The notes under the pieces were generated by a model. That model ran no database searches, had not been told where the DNA came from, and saw only the letters and a program-made list of their open reading frames with translations. Position numbers and translations under genes: made by a program. Below, piece after piece: positions 23,616 through 31,700 of a stretch of DNA of 33,095 nucleotides. Source of the stretch: Bacillota bacterium (GTDB taxonomy: Bacteria; Bacillota; Clostridia; Tissierellales; Tissierellaceae); assembly GCA_023388495.1 (NCBI GenBank), contig JAEWGC010000040.1, forward strand, positions 1 to 33,095. The letters run 5' to 3'. Every line of letters starts with the position of its first letter. Positions within the stretch are counted from its first letter, which is position 1.

Positions 23616-25205
23616 CTATACATCAAATAGGTCAATGGTTAAATCTTCACCATCCCACCAAATTTTATTAACTAGATTTTGTATAAGGTTTCTTTTCTGA
23701 TCATAAGGAACATCATCTATAGTTTTATAAAATCTTACGGCAGCATCTTTAAATAATTCTATATTTGTAATTTCATTTTCAGTATCATATTTATCAAGGG
23801 TTTTTTTAAACTCTTGATTTTCTTTATCTAGTTTTTCTATTTCAGAGAAAATATATTTTGATACAGTTTCATTTTCATTTTTAGAAAGTTGCTTTAGTAA
23901 ATTTTCAATAGCCTTTTCATTCTCAGATATTTTACTTTGGATATTTTTATTTATTTTACTTTTATCCTCTATATTTTTCTTAGCAGCATCTAAGTTTTTT
24001 AATATTCCAGATTCAACTATATCTTTTAATTCATCAACTACATATTCATCTGTACTTTCTCCTCTTAGGTTCCTAATATCACACCTAGATCCCCTTGAAT
24101 TCTCTTTTAAACTACATACATAATAGAAATGCCTTTCGTCACTATTAACTTTTTTCTGGCCATATTTTATTCTCATAAAGCTACCACACTTTTTACAGTA
24201 TAGTATACCTGATAGCATAGCAGCATAAGAGGTCCCTTGGCGTGGAGAGAGGTGTTTGTTCTTATTTAGTATATTCTGTACCATAACCCAATCTTTCCCT
24301 TCTATAATTCCTTTGTGCTTTCCTATGGCAATGATCCATTCATCCATATCTTTAGTTTTAACAGATTGGCCTTTTTTAACTAGGTTCTTATTATAGGCCA
24401 TAATTCCATACTTACCATTAAACTCAGACTTATCATTGCATATTTGAGAATCATTAGAGTTGAAGTACTCATATATTTCCTTAGTAGCTTTAGCATAAAC
24501 AGGATTAGTAAGTATAAATCTAAGTCCAAACTTTGCAAAGTCTTTTCCATTAGCTGTTTTTATATTATTTTGCAAGCAAAATGTTTCTAGTTTAGATAAT
24601 GATTGAAACTCTAAGTATTTATTAAAAATAAGTTTCACAACATCCAATTCTTCCTTAATAGGGGATAGCATAAACATTTTTCTTTCCTTCATATCATTGT
24701 CAAAATAAGATATTGATTCACTTACATAACCTATAGGTGTATTTCCGCCTAACCACCTGCCAGTTCTAGCTAACTGCATCATGTTATCTCTTATACGTTC
24801 TGCTATAGTTTCTCTTTCTAGCTGAGCGAATACAGAGGCTATGTACATCATAGCACGACCCATAGGGGTGGAGGTATCAAATTGCTCTCTGATTGAAATA
24901 AAGGCTACATTATGTTTATTTAGATCTTCTATAGTGCTAGAGAAATCGGAAACATTTCTACTAATTCTATCTAACCTATAGCAAATCAAGGCATCAAACT
25001 TTTTTCTTTTGGCATCCTTAATCAACTTCTGGAATTGGGGCCTATCCGTATCTCCACCTGAAAATCCTTCATCTTCATATATAATAAATTCTTCTATATT
25101 ATTAAAATGTTTATTAGCATATTCTTTACACATTTCTATCTGGTTATCAATTGATTCACCTTTACCGGTAAATTTAGATTTACGAGAGTAGATTGCTATT
25201 TTCAT
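23616..25205 (-). CDS. spoIVCA: Large serine recombinase, SpoIVCA-like (skin excisionase)
   Basis: A 529-aa site-specific recombinase. The resolvase domain (1-150) has catalytic S10 in YSRKS, with D79, R80 and R83 in YRLDRISRN and the helix MGRAMMYIASVFAQLERE. A recombinase domain follows (GGNTPIGYVSE), then a zinc ribbon (CKKC, later VCSLKENSRGSRC) and a coiled coil (residues about 405-480). The size matches SpoIVCA. Its stop abuts the truncated sigK stop. It should excise the element to rebuild sigK. A RDF may be needed and is not recognised here. Confidence 0.93.
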   Translation of the reverse strand: MKIAIYSRKSKFTGKGESIDNQIEMCKEYANKHFNNIEEFIIYEDEGFSGGDTDRPQFQKLIKDAKRKKFDALICYRLDRISRNVSDFSSTIEDLNKHNVAFISIREQFDTSTPMGRAMMYIASVFAQLERETIAERIRDNMMQLARTGRWLGGNTPIGYVSESISYFDNDMKERKMFMLSPIKEELDVVKLIFNKYLEFQSLSKLETFCLQNNIKTANGKDFAKFGLRFILTNPVYAKATKEIYEYFNSNDSQICNDKSEFNGKYGIMAYNKNLVKKGQSVKTKDMDEWIIAIGKHKGIIEGKDWVMVQNILNKNKHLSPRQGTSYAAMLSGILYCKKCGSFMRIKYGQKKVNSDERHFYYVCSLKENSRGSRCDIRNLRGESTDEYVVDELKDIVESGILKNLDAAKKNIEDKSKINKNIQSKISENEKAIENLLKQLSKNENETVSKYIFSEIEKLDKENQEFKKTLDKYDTENEITNIELFKDAAVRFYKTIDDVPYDQKRNLIQNLVNKIWWDGEDLTIDLFDV

Positions 25206-25265
25206 TTTATCACCTCTTAAAGATATTATATTTGAAAAGAAGTGGAAAGGGAAGTGTGGTATTGC

Positions 25266-25294
25266 TTAATATGTTTGCGTATAATAATTTATTC
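25266..25294 (-). promoter_or_regulatory. Candidate SigE-type promoter of the recombinase gene
   Basis: On the minus strand: GAATAAAT (25294-25287) fully fits the SigE -35 pattern GHATANNT; 13 nt later CATATTAA (25273-25266) fits the CATA half of the -10. It lies about 60 nt before the recombinase start. SigE control of spoIVCA is known in Bacillus. Confidence 0.5.
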
Positions 25295-25306
25295 TACATT
25301 TTTATA

Positions 25307-25356
25307 TAGATATATCTAATGTCTACGCTTTGTCAAATCTTACTAATACTAGTATT
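25307..25356. promoter_or_regulatory. Two 12-bp palindromes in the recombinase/operon divergent gap
   Basis: TAGATATATCTA (25307-25318) and AATACTAGTATT (25345-25356) are perfect palindromes between the divergent genes, possible operators for the small repressor-like protein of the operon. AT-rich palindromes can arise by chance. Confidence 0.35.
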
Positions 25357-25386
25357 TTAAAATATATCTGCTTAAACATGTGTTTC

Positions 25387-25415
25387 TTGATATTGTACCA
25401 TAAATAGGTTAATAT
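25387..25415 (+). promoter_or_regulatory. Candidate promoter of the five-gene operon
   Basis: TTGATA (25387-25392), 17 nt, TAATAT (25410-25415), about 33 nt before the helicase ATG. An alternative is TTGTCA-N17-TATTTT around 25331-25359, overlapping the second palindrome. Confidence 0.45.
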
Positions 25416-25448
25416 GTAAGAAAATGGGAAATATGGGAGGAATCAAAA

Positions 25449-26540
25449 ATGATAGATCAAAGCATTCTTGATGAACTATATGAAGAAATAGAAAAAAAAG
25501 AAAAATGGTTTATACCTGAAGGTATGCTAGATGAAAATCAAAGATATATTTTAAACTTTAAAGGAGGAAAGTTAATTGCTGAAGGAAGTGCTGGAAGTGG
25601 TAAAACGTTAATAGCTTTGCATAGGTTACATAGAATAATGGAAGAAAATAAAGAAACAGTGCTTTTTGTTGTATTTACACGAACATTAAAAGAATATATT
25701 GAATCTGGAATAAATCAACTACTGAAGTCAAATTTAGATAAAATTGATATATTATATGCTTATGAACTAAATAATGAAAGGATAGAAGATAAGATAAATA
25801 GTACTTTATACGATTACGTTATAGTAGATGAGGTTCAAGATATAACAAGCGAAGTATTGAGTTACCTAGTAGGACTATCTAAAAAGGACATAATTTTATT
25901 TGGAGATGATGCTCAACAAATATATTATAGATTTAATAAAGGAATAAGTATTGATGAGATAAAAAAACATGTATTTAAATCGGAACATGTTGAACATATA
26001 AAACTAAAATATAATTATAGAGTTCCAAAAGAAGTTATGAAATTTTCGGAGATGATAATAGGTGATGATAGAGAACTTTTATCAAAAGCTAAAAATGATA
26101 TTGGAACTATTAGCATAAATTTATTATCTGATAAAGAAGAAGAGATAAGATATATTTATAGTACTATAATAAAAAACAATTTAAAGGATGTAGCTATTTT
26201 ATATCCACAAAATGAAGATGTAGATATAGCTAGTGAAATATTCAAAGATATAGATAAAAATTTTTTTATAGAAACAAAATCAGGCAAGAGAACTGATAAT
26301 TTAGATTTTGAAACAGACTTACCTAAGATAATGACATTCCATAGCTCAAAAGGATTAGAATTTGAAGATGTCTTCATACCTAGCTGTAACCAGATAAAAG
26401 ATTTTATTCCCGAACAATTTAGAAGAGCATTTTATGTAGCTACAACTAGAACGAATAGAAACTTATATTTAAGTTATTATGAAGATACTGAAAATGATGC
26501 TATGAAAGAAATAAAAAAATATAAAAAAAGATATGTTTAG
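25449..26540 (+). CDS. Minimal UvrD-like superfamily 1 helicase/ATPase
   Basis: A 363-aa protein with a compact set of SF1 helicase motifs: Q-motif LDENQRYIL (28-36), Walker A EGSAGSGKT (45-53), motif Ia FTRTL, motif II VIVDEVQD (124-131), motif III FGDDAQQIY (151-159), motif IV YNYRVP, motif V MTFHSSKGLEFEDVFIP (295-311) and motif VI FYVATTRTNRNLYLSY. It lacks the large 1B and 2B insertions of UvrD/PcrA (about 700 aa), so it is about half the usual size, closer to helicases paired with partner proteins in defence systems such as GajB. It is the first gene of a five-gene operon. ATPase activity is likely; unwinding is uncertain. Confidence 0.85.
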   Translation: MIDQSILDELYEEIEKKEKWFIPEGMLDENQRYILNFKGGKLIAEGSAGSGKTLIALHRLHRIMEENKETVLFVVFTRTLKEYIESGINQLLKSNLDKIDILYAYELNNERIEDKINSTLYDYVIVDEVQDITSEVLSYLVGLSKKDIILFGDDAQQIYYRFNKGISIDEIKKHVFKSEHVEHIKLKYNYRVPKEVMKFSEMIIGDDRELLSKAKNDIGTISINLLSDKEEEIRYIYSTIIKNNLKDVAILYPQNEDVDIASEIFKDIDKNFFIETKSGKRTDNLDFETDLPKIMTFHSSKGLEFEDVFIPSCNQIKDFIPEQFRRAFYVATTRTNRNLYLSYYEDTENDAMKEIKKYKKRYV

Positions 26541-26555
26541 GGTAGGGGAGTTTAT

Positions 26556-28202
26556 ATGAAATTTTATTTGGTAACATCGTCATTAAATTTTAATAATATT
26601 TTTTCAACAGGAAGTATATCTCCGAAAATTTTTTATGAAAACAGAAGTTTCGGATCAGATATATATTATGACTTAGGAAATGAAGTTCTTCAAAATGCAA
26701 TTATTTTATATAGAAACATACCTAGGGTATTGATAGATAAAAACAGTGATTTATCACAATATCCAGTTGTTTTCGAACTAAATAAAAAAGCAAGCGAATT
26801 AATAAAGATTAGTGATAATATATATATATCTTATAAAACAATATATTTTGACTTAGATAATGTAAAAGTATGTTTTGAAGAAATAGAGCATATGAATAAA
26901 ATAATAAAAGGATCTATTTATGCTCTAGAAACAAAGGAAACACTGAAATACTTAAGCAAGATTAGAAAATTAAAAGATACCCCTTATCGTCTAAGTAATG
27001 ATTATATACAAAGTAAAGCTTTCTTAGAGAATGATAATATTTATGATGAAAGCTATATAAAAAATGAATTAATTAATGACAGTTTGTTTGATACCTTAAA
27101 AGGGATTTACTATGGGATGATATTAAATAATAACTCGCTTCTATATTCAAGTGATTTAGATAAATATTTGCTTTTAGAAAATTTACAAAACTTGGTTAAA
27201 GTCAATAAAGATAGCAAATATTTTAAAAATATACTTAATTTTGCAATAAAAGAAAAAAATAAGGAAAAAATCAAGATGGTTAGTTGCATTATAGGTATAA
27301 ATAGTGAAAAAAGAAAAATGGTGTTAAACAGTAAAATTTTGAGTGAGTTTTTAAATAAGGAAGATATAGATTTATTAAATTTAATATACACTAATATAAT
27401 AGAGTTAAATTTTACTAATAGAGATAGATTCTCAAACACTTATGTAGAGTCTCTTATTATTAATCTAGGATCAAATATTTCTAAAGAAAAATTTAAGAAA
27501 GATATCAAAAACATATATCTTGGAATTGTAAAAAATAATATTAGTATAGATTATGAAGATATACACTCAAGTATATTAAAATCTTTATACATAGTTTTGT
27601 TAAAAAGAAAAAATTACAAAGAATTAAAAAGTATAATAGAAGATAGAAGCATAAAGGATACATTTATAGCATATTCGATATATTGTGGTATTTTAGGATT
27701 TGCTAATTTACCTCAGCAAATAACTAGCAATATATATACTAACCAAATAAAAACTAAATATATTGATAAGCAAATAAATGTGCTGCAAGAAAATATTAGG
27801 AAGTCATATAGAAGTGAAAATTTTTATAGAAAACAAATATATGAATTATTGTTTGTTTATAAAAAGGTTGTAAATTATGAAAAAATATTAAATAAATATA
27901 AAGAATTGAAGGAAAACTATGGTATAGAAATAGAAAGTAAAAATTGTGGTGATAGGATAAATATAGATATTAAGCACGAATATCATTACAGAATAATATT
28001 ATATATGAAAAAATATAATATTAAATATAATACTTTTAAAAAAGAATTAACAGACTTAAACATTAAATATAAGCATAATAGTAAAAAGTTTCCATATTTT
28101 GAATATTATATTTATGATAATAAATATTTTAAGAAATTAAGTTATGTGGAAGAAAAAAACTTTTTAGAACTTTTAAATAAAATAGGAAGTTATCTGAGTT
28201 GA
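26556..28202 (+). CDS. Unknown 548-aa operon protein
   Basis: I do not recognise this family. The protein is soluble, Lys/Asn/Ile-rich and mostly helical. The N-terminal 90 residues look like a separate alpha/beta domain: KFYLVTSSLNFNNIFSTGS, then ISPKIFYENRSFGSD and VVFELNKKASELIKI. The spaced ISP, FY, NR and FG residues may be an active or binding site. The rest is long helices, perhaps a scaffold or nucleic-acid binding body. It follows the helicase by 15 nt with GGGGAG, and precedes the small repressor gene by 12 nt. This suggests a helicase partner. Its codons are even more AT-rich than those of the housekeeping genes. Confidence 0.75.
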   Translation: MKFYLVTSSLNFNNIFSTGSISPKIFYENRSFGSDIYYDLGNEVLQNAIILYRNIPRVLIDKNSDLSQYPVVFELNKKASELIKISDNIYISYKTIYFDLDNVKVCFEEIEHMNKIIKGSIYALETKETLKYLSKIRKLKDTPYRLSNDYIQSKAFLENDNIYDESYIKNELINDSLFDTLKGIYYGMILNNNSLLYSSDLDKYLLLENLQNLVKVNKDSKYFKNILNFAIKEKNKEKIKMVSCIIGINSEKRKMVLNSKILSEFLNKEDIDLLNLIYTNIIELNFTNRDRFSNTYVESLIINLGSNISKEKFKKDIKNIYLGIVKNNISIDYEDIHSSILKSLYIVLLKRKNYKELKSIIEDRSIKDTFIAYSIYCGILGFANLPQQITSNIYTNQIKTKYIDKQINVLQENIRKSYRSENFYRKQIYELLFVYKKVVNYEKILNKYKELKENYGIEIESKNCGDRINIDIKHEYHYRIILYMKKYNIKYNTFKKELTDLNIKYKHNSKKFPYFEYYIYDNKYFKKLSYVEEKNFLELLNKIGSYLS

Positions 28203-28214
28203 GGAGGTGTCTTG

Positions 28215-28577
28215 ATGCAAGCAAGCAAAAGGGTTGCGTATACTGACTCTGAGATAAGAAAATTAATGAGAAATAAGATGGAAAGTTCAAATGAAAATGT
28301 AAGAGATTTGTTCCAAAGGTATAAAAAACCATTCTGTTTAAAAGATGATATTATAATAAGTGATATGATTTCGGGAAATGTTATATTCAATGTAACAATG
28401 TTAAATATAGCTTCTGATTACTTGAATATGACATTTGAAGAGTTAACAAGAATAATAGAAGATAAAGATGAAGTGAAATTTAGAAAAAATAAGGAAGATG
28501 AAGATTTAAATTCCTTTGTAAATATTCTTAGCTGTTTATTTTCTGAAATAATTAGACATAAAAAACTTAATCAATGA
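28215..28577 (+). CDS. Small XRE/Cro-repressor-like protein of the operon
   Basis: A 120-aa protein. The middle (ISGNVIFNVTMLNIASDYL, then NMTFEELTRI) resembles the last helices of a lambda-repressor-like HTH, where such proteins read G-x-x-x-F-N-x-x-M-L-x-x-I-A-x-x-L-x-x-x-x-x-E-L. A complete HTH cannot be shown by eye. It directly precedes an ImmA/IrrE-type peptidase gene, the usual partner of XRE regulators, which supports the call. GAGGAGGTG overlaps the upstream stop; I prefer ATG 28215 to the TTG just before it. Confidence 0.6.
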   Translation: MQASKRVAYTDSEIRKLMRNKMESSNENVRDLFQRYKKPFCLKDDIIISDMISGNVIFNVTMLNIASDYLNMTFEELTRIIEDKDEVKFRKNKEDEDLNSFVNILSCLFSEIIRHKKLNQ

Positions 28578-28593
28578 TTAAGGAGGATTCTTG

Positions 28594-29379
28594 ATGAAAA
28601 AAGAGGAATTAGATGAAATTTTAAATAAAGTTCAAGCTTTTAAAAAAATGTTTCACTTAGAAAAAAATGCAATAATAGGAGATATAAGTAGAATATTAGA
28701 TGAAGAGTTTATAATATTAAAATTTCCAAATAAAATGAATATATCCGGGACTACTTTTAATAAAGAAGATGCTAATGTCACTTATAAATGTATTTATATA
28801 AATAACAATGATCCAATAGGTAGACAGAATTTCACTTTAGCCCATGAGCTTTATCATATTTACTTTGAAGATGCAGACATAGGATTATGTTTAAAAGAAT
28901 TAGTTGATGATAATGAAATAGAAAAAAGAGCAGAAATTTTCGCAAGCAATTTATTAATACCTAAGTCACAATTAATTTTAGATTTAAAAAGAATGGGAAT
29001 GAATAATAATAAAGAGATTAATATGAATAAGATATTTCAATTGCAGCAAAAATATTACGTGTCATTTCAAGCGATAATATATGCTATTGAGCAATCGTAT
29101 AATTACGATTATTTAAGTGATTTTTTTAAATTTATACCCAAAATTCCTGATTACTTTAAGAAGTATTATAACTCTCAATGGGATGAATTAGAAAAAATAA
29201 GTTTATCGTTTGATAATAAGTTTAATCTAAATAGCTCTAACCCTAAATATATAATGCCAGAAAATTTCAAGAATGATATAATTAGTAACTATAAAAAAGG
29301 ATTAGTTGATTATAGTGAAGTTGAAGATATTTTTAATTTTTTTGAAATATTTTGTATAGATGAATTATTAAATGGATAG
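28594..29379 (+). CDS. ImmA/IrrE family zinc metallopeptidase (DUF955)
   Basis: A 261-aa protein with the gluzincin motif HELYH in NFTLAHELYHIYFEDAD (H84, E85, H88) and the downstream IEKRAEIFASNLLIP, which supplies the third ligand in ImmA/IrrE proteins. Relatives cleave a partner repressor (ImmA on ImmR, IrrE/PprI on DdrO) in response to DNA damage or stress. The preceding repressor-like protein is the obvious substrate. An extra C-terminal region of about 100 residues has no recognised domain. ATG 28594 lies 7 nt after AGGAGG; the TTG just before it is less likely. Confidence 0.85.
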   Translation: MKKEELDEILNKVQAFKKMFHLEKNAIIGDISRILDEEFIILKFPNKMNISGTTFNKEDANVTYKCIYINNNDPIGRQNFTLAHELYHIYFEDADIGLCLKELVDDNEIEKRAEIFASNLLIPKSQLILDLKRMGMNNNKEINMNKIFQLQQKYYVSFQAIIYAIEQSYNYDYLSDFFKFIPKIPDYFKKYYNSQWDELEKISLSFDNKFNLNSSNPKYIMPENFKNDIISNYKKGLVDYSEVEDIFNFFEIFCIDELLNG

Positions 29380-29390
29380 GATGTGACATC

Positions 29391-30059
29391 ATGGAAAGTA
29401 TTAAAAAAATAGATATATCGGAATACCCATTGTGTGATACTGATTTCTGGATAAACATATCTCAATTATTAGAAAATGAAAGAGTTTTTGAATGTTTTAA
29501 TAAGGTTTTATTTGCTGATGCCGTAAGTTATGAATTAATAAATAAGAGCTTTTCAGCAGATAAGAAGTTTAAAGAAGCTTACTTAAAATATAAGGAAGAG
29601 GTAAGTAATAATAGAGCATATGATTTAATATTATCAGAAAACTTATTCATTAATTCGAAAGAACGTCTAGTTATAAAAAAGCTCTTAGTAGAAAACAATA
29701 TAGAATATGATGATTGTAACAAATGCTATAAAGGAAGACCAAAAGATCTAGGTGAAAAGGTTTCTATTATATATGCTACTGTTTTATCATTAAAAATCTT
29801 GTTATCAGATGATAGAGGAAGTAAGAAATTTAAAAATAGAATCAATAATATGAGGGGAAGAAGGGGAAGAGAAGTAGCTGTAATTTCAACAGGGACATTT
29901 TTGAGAAGAGCAGGACTTGAGGAAAAAAAGGTAGGTAAAATGTTGGACGAGCTTTATAAGGAAGAGTCAGTACCAGTAATCGAGAGTAAAAAAGATGACG
30001 TAAAAAAAGAAAGTTTTTTAGAAGCTAAAAAAAGATTGACATCTAGTGGAAAACTATAA
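29391..30059 (+). CDS. PIN-domain-like protein, last gene of the operon
   Basis: A 222-aa protein with acidic residues in the order of PIN-fold nucleases: D16 and D18 in PLCDTDFWINIS, E48 in AVSYELI, E122 in DLGEKVSIIYATVL, and D140/D141 in ILLSDDRGSKKF. PIN domains in this setting are usually RNases (VapC-like toxins). The C-terminal third is basic and helical (RGRRGREVAVISTG, EEKKVGKMLDELYKEE) and could bind nucleic acid or the helicase. A cysteine pair (DDCNKC) lies between the halves. It begins 11 nt after the peptidase gene. The nuclease call rests on motif order only. Confidence 0.65.
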   Translation: MESIKKIDISEYPLCDTDFWINISQLLENERVFECFNKVLFADAVSYELINKSFSADKKFKEAYLKYKEEVSNNRAYDLILSENLFINSKERLVIKKLLVENNIEYDDCNKCYKGRPKDLGEKVSIIYATVLSLKILLSDDRGSKKFKNRINNMRGRRGREVAVISTGTFLRRAGLEEKKVGKMLDELYKEESVPVIESKKDDVKKESFLEAKKRLTSSGKL

Positions 30060-30125
30060 AACTTAATTTAAATTAATTTCAGTAAAAAAGAAACGCTTAA
30101 ATAAGATAATGAAAATACAAATACA

Positions 30126-30163
30126 TATAAATAAAATCAGTATTTAAACTGATTTTATTTATA
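30126..30163 (+). terminator. Terminator of the five-gene operon
   Basis: A perfect 16-bp stem (30126-30141 and 30148-30163) with a 6-nt loop, AT-rich apart from CAGT/ACTG at the top. Confidence 0.7.
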
Positions 30164-30199
30164 AAAAGTCGATGTGAAATTACTACATCGACTTTTTAT
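30161..30199 (-). terminator. Bidirectional terminator between convergent genes
   Basis: AAAAAGTCGATGT (30163-30175) pairs with ACATCGACTTTTT (30185-30197); T runs are present on both strands. It serves the minus-strand YHYH gene ending at 30203 and backs up the operon terminator. Confidence 0.85.
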
Positions 30200-30202
30200 A
30201 TA

Positions 30203-30667
30203 CTATATCCCTAATTCTTTCTTAGTCTTAGATCCTAATATTCCATCCACAGTAAGACCTTTATCCTCCTGAAACTTCTTTATAGCTGCAGTAGTTTTTT
30301 TACCAATTTTCCCATCAGGAGTACCACAATCATAACCAAGTTCATTAAGTTTTTTCTGGGCCTTTTTAATCTCTGCAGTCTTATCAGATGTAGAGGTAGT
30401 AGAGGTCTTTTTAGTACTGCTTGTACTAGTCTTTGATGTAGTTGTGGACTTAGTGGTAGACTTACTACTATAAGGGCAAACCCCATTATCATGTAAGTGA
30501 GCGGGATTATCTCCACAGTGGTAGTGGTACGATCCTAGGCCGCTTTTATTTTTATTGTCCTTGTGTCCGCCAGAGCTGTCGGTCCTACCACCATGACCTA
30601 GAGTAGTGGAAGGTGTTAATGCTACAGTAGCAGCTAACATTAATGATGCAATTCTTCTTTTTTTCAT
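30203..30667 (-). CDS. Secreted YHYH-domain protein with peptidoglycan-binding domain
   Basis: A 154-aa protein with a signal peptide (MKKRRIASLMLAATVAL). A YHYH-type His/Cys motif follows (HGGRTDSSGGHKDNKNK, GSYHYHCGDNPAHLH, CPY). A Ser/Thr/Lys-rich linker of about 30 residues leads to a C-terminal PG_binding_1 domain (KKAQKKLNELGYDCG, TPDGKIGKKTTAAIKKFQ). It would be exported and attach to the cell wall. The His-rich segment may bind metal. It is a single-gene unit after GGGGG-type ribosome site, a typical cargo gene of prophages and genomic islands. Its function for the host is unknown. Confidence 0.82.
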   Translation of the reverse strand: MKKRRIASLMLAATVALTPSTTLGHGGRTDSSGGHKDNKNKSGLGSYHYHCGDNPAHLHDNGVCPYSSKSTTKSTTTSKTSTSSTKKTSTTSTSDKTAEIKKAQKKLNELGYDCGTPDGKIGKKTTAAIKKFQEDKGLTVDGILGSKTKKELGI

Positions 30668-30755
30668 TTGTTATCCCCCTTAATTTAATAAAATACTAAC
30701 TACAAACTGTAACTTTATGTCGAATTATGTCGAATATCAGTTCTTCGATAAAGTC

Positions 30756-30782
30756 TAAAAAATACTCAAATCTAAATTTGAG
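30756..30782 (-). terminator. Terminator of the lysogeny-module operon
   Basis: CTCAAAT (30765-30771), loop CTAA, ATTTGAG (30776-30782); on the minus strand it is followed by TATTTTTTA. It lies just after the ImmA-like gene stop. Confidence 0.75.
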
Positions 30783-30787
30783 CTAAT

Positions 30788-31231
30788 CTATTTTATATTT
30801 ATTAAACTTTCCTCAGTAACATAAAATTCATGTGCTATTTGATCTAGAGAATATCCTTCATAACTATCTCTATTTATTGAAATGCCTAACAACTTAAGAG
30901 CGAAGTAGTTAGCTTGCCGTTCTAATTTACCTTTATTAATAAGCTTACTGTTGTAAGCAGCTTTAGCTATTTCTGTATGTAATAGGGCATGTCCAAGTTC
31001 ATGTGCTAAAACAAACTTTTCATATTTATAGGGGAGATCATCTCTAATAAATATAACCTCTAAGCCAAAATGACTTCTTATATAAAGAGCCTCATTGCCT
31101 TGTAAAAGAGGATCATCTTTATCAATTCTTTTTATATTTATATTCAATGTATTATATATTTCAAATATGTCTCTGGAGTAGCAATAGTCTATTACTCCAT
31201 CAACATATTCATCTATCCAAGTTAAATTCAT
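30788..31231 (-). CDS. ImmA/IrrE family metallopeptidase, lysogeny module
   Basis: A 147-aa protein with the zinc motif HELGH in KFVLAHELGHALLHTE and the downstream ERQANYFALKLLG. It has the length and layout of ImmA from ICEBs1-type elements, which cleaves the ImmR repressor to induce the element. I set the start at the ATG 31229-31231 because AGGTG lies 5 nt upstream; the reading frame stays open further up, but overlaps the coiled-coil gene at 31270. The likely substrate is the repressor at 32424-32864, encoded upstream on the same strand. Confidence 0.88.
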   Translation of the reverse strand: MNLTWIDEYVDGVIDYCYSRDIFEIYNTLNINIKRIDKDDPLLQGNEALYIRSHFGLEVIFIRDDLPYKYEKFVLAHELGHALLHTEIAKAAYNSKLINKGKLERQANYFALKLLGISINRDSYEGYSLDQIAHEFYVTEESLINIK

Positions 31232-31269
31232 AATGTCACCTCGGTACCAACTACCTTTATAGTTTACTA

Positions 31270-31587
31270 TTATCTGGTTTTGTGGCTTCTCGTTGATTTT
31301 ATTCTCGCTATCTCTCCCCAATTATCAGCAGTAATAATTTCAACTTTATTTAAGCCAGCTTTTATATTTTTTAGTTCTTTGTTTATATAAACATGCCTAT
31401 CCGCATTATTGGCTTCTAAGTCATTTAGTTTATCATCTAGGATATCAAATCTTTCATGAGTTTCAGATCTAAATTCATTCAGATTATTTCTAACTTCAGT
31501 TATTTCATTTTCTAACCTTTTAAATCCTTCCTGCATTTCAGCATACATTTTAGTCATTAATTCAAATAATTTATCTTCATTATTCAT
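31270..31587 (-). CDS. Coiled-coil protein, paralogue A
   Basis: A 105-aa, charged, helical protein with heptad-like spacing (KRLENEITEVRNNLNEFRS, then ERFDILDDKLNDLEAN). It starts MNNEDKLFELMTKMYAEMQ, as does the protein at 31701-31958 (MNNEEKILELLTQMKNQI), and both contain the FRSET motif. The upstream DNA (GGAGGT and a TATAATTATTATT run) is also shared. The two genes are therefore duplicates. Similar proteins are common next to phage repressors, with unknown role. Confidence 0.75.
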   Translation of the reverse strand: MNNEDKLFELMTKMYAEMQEGFKRLENEITEVRNNLNEFRSETHERFDILDDKLNDLEANNADRHVYINKELKNIKAGLNKVEIITADNWGEIARIKSTRSHKTR

Positions 31588-31700
31588 GGTTATACCTCCA
31601 GGATTTTATAATTATTATTAATCTAACTCTGTAATCATCAATTTTATATTTATTATTGGTCTAATTTTTTATACTTATAGCTCATTAATACAATATAAAA

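Noticed and set aside
25449..26540. Helicase as ordinary UvrD/PcrA repair enzyme
   Set aside because: It is half the length, lacks the large insert domains and lies in an accessory operon with non-repair partners.
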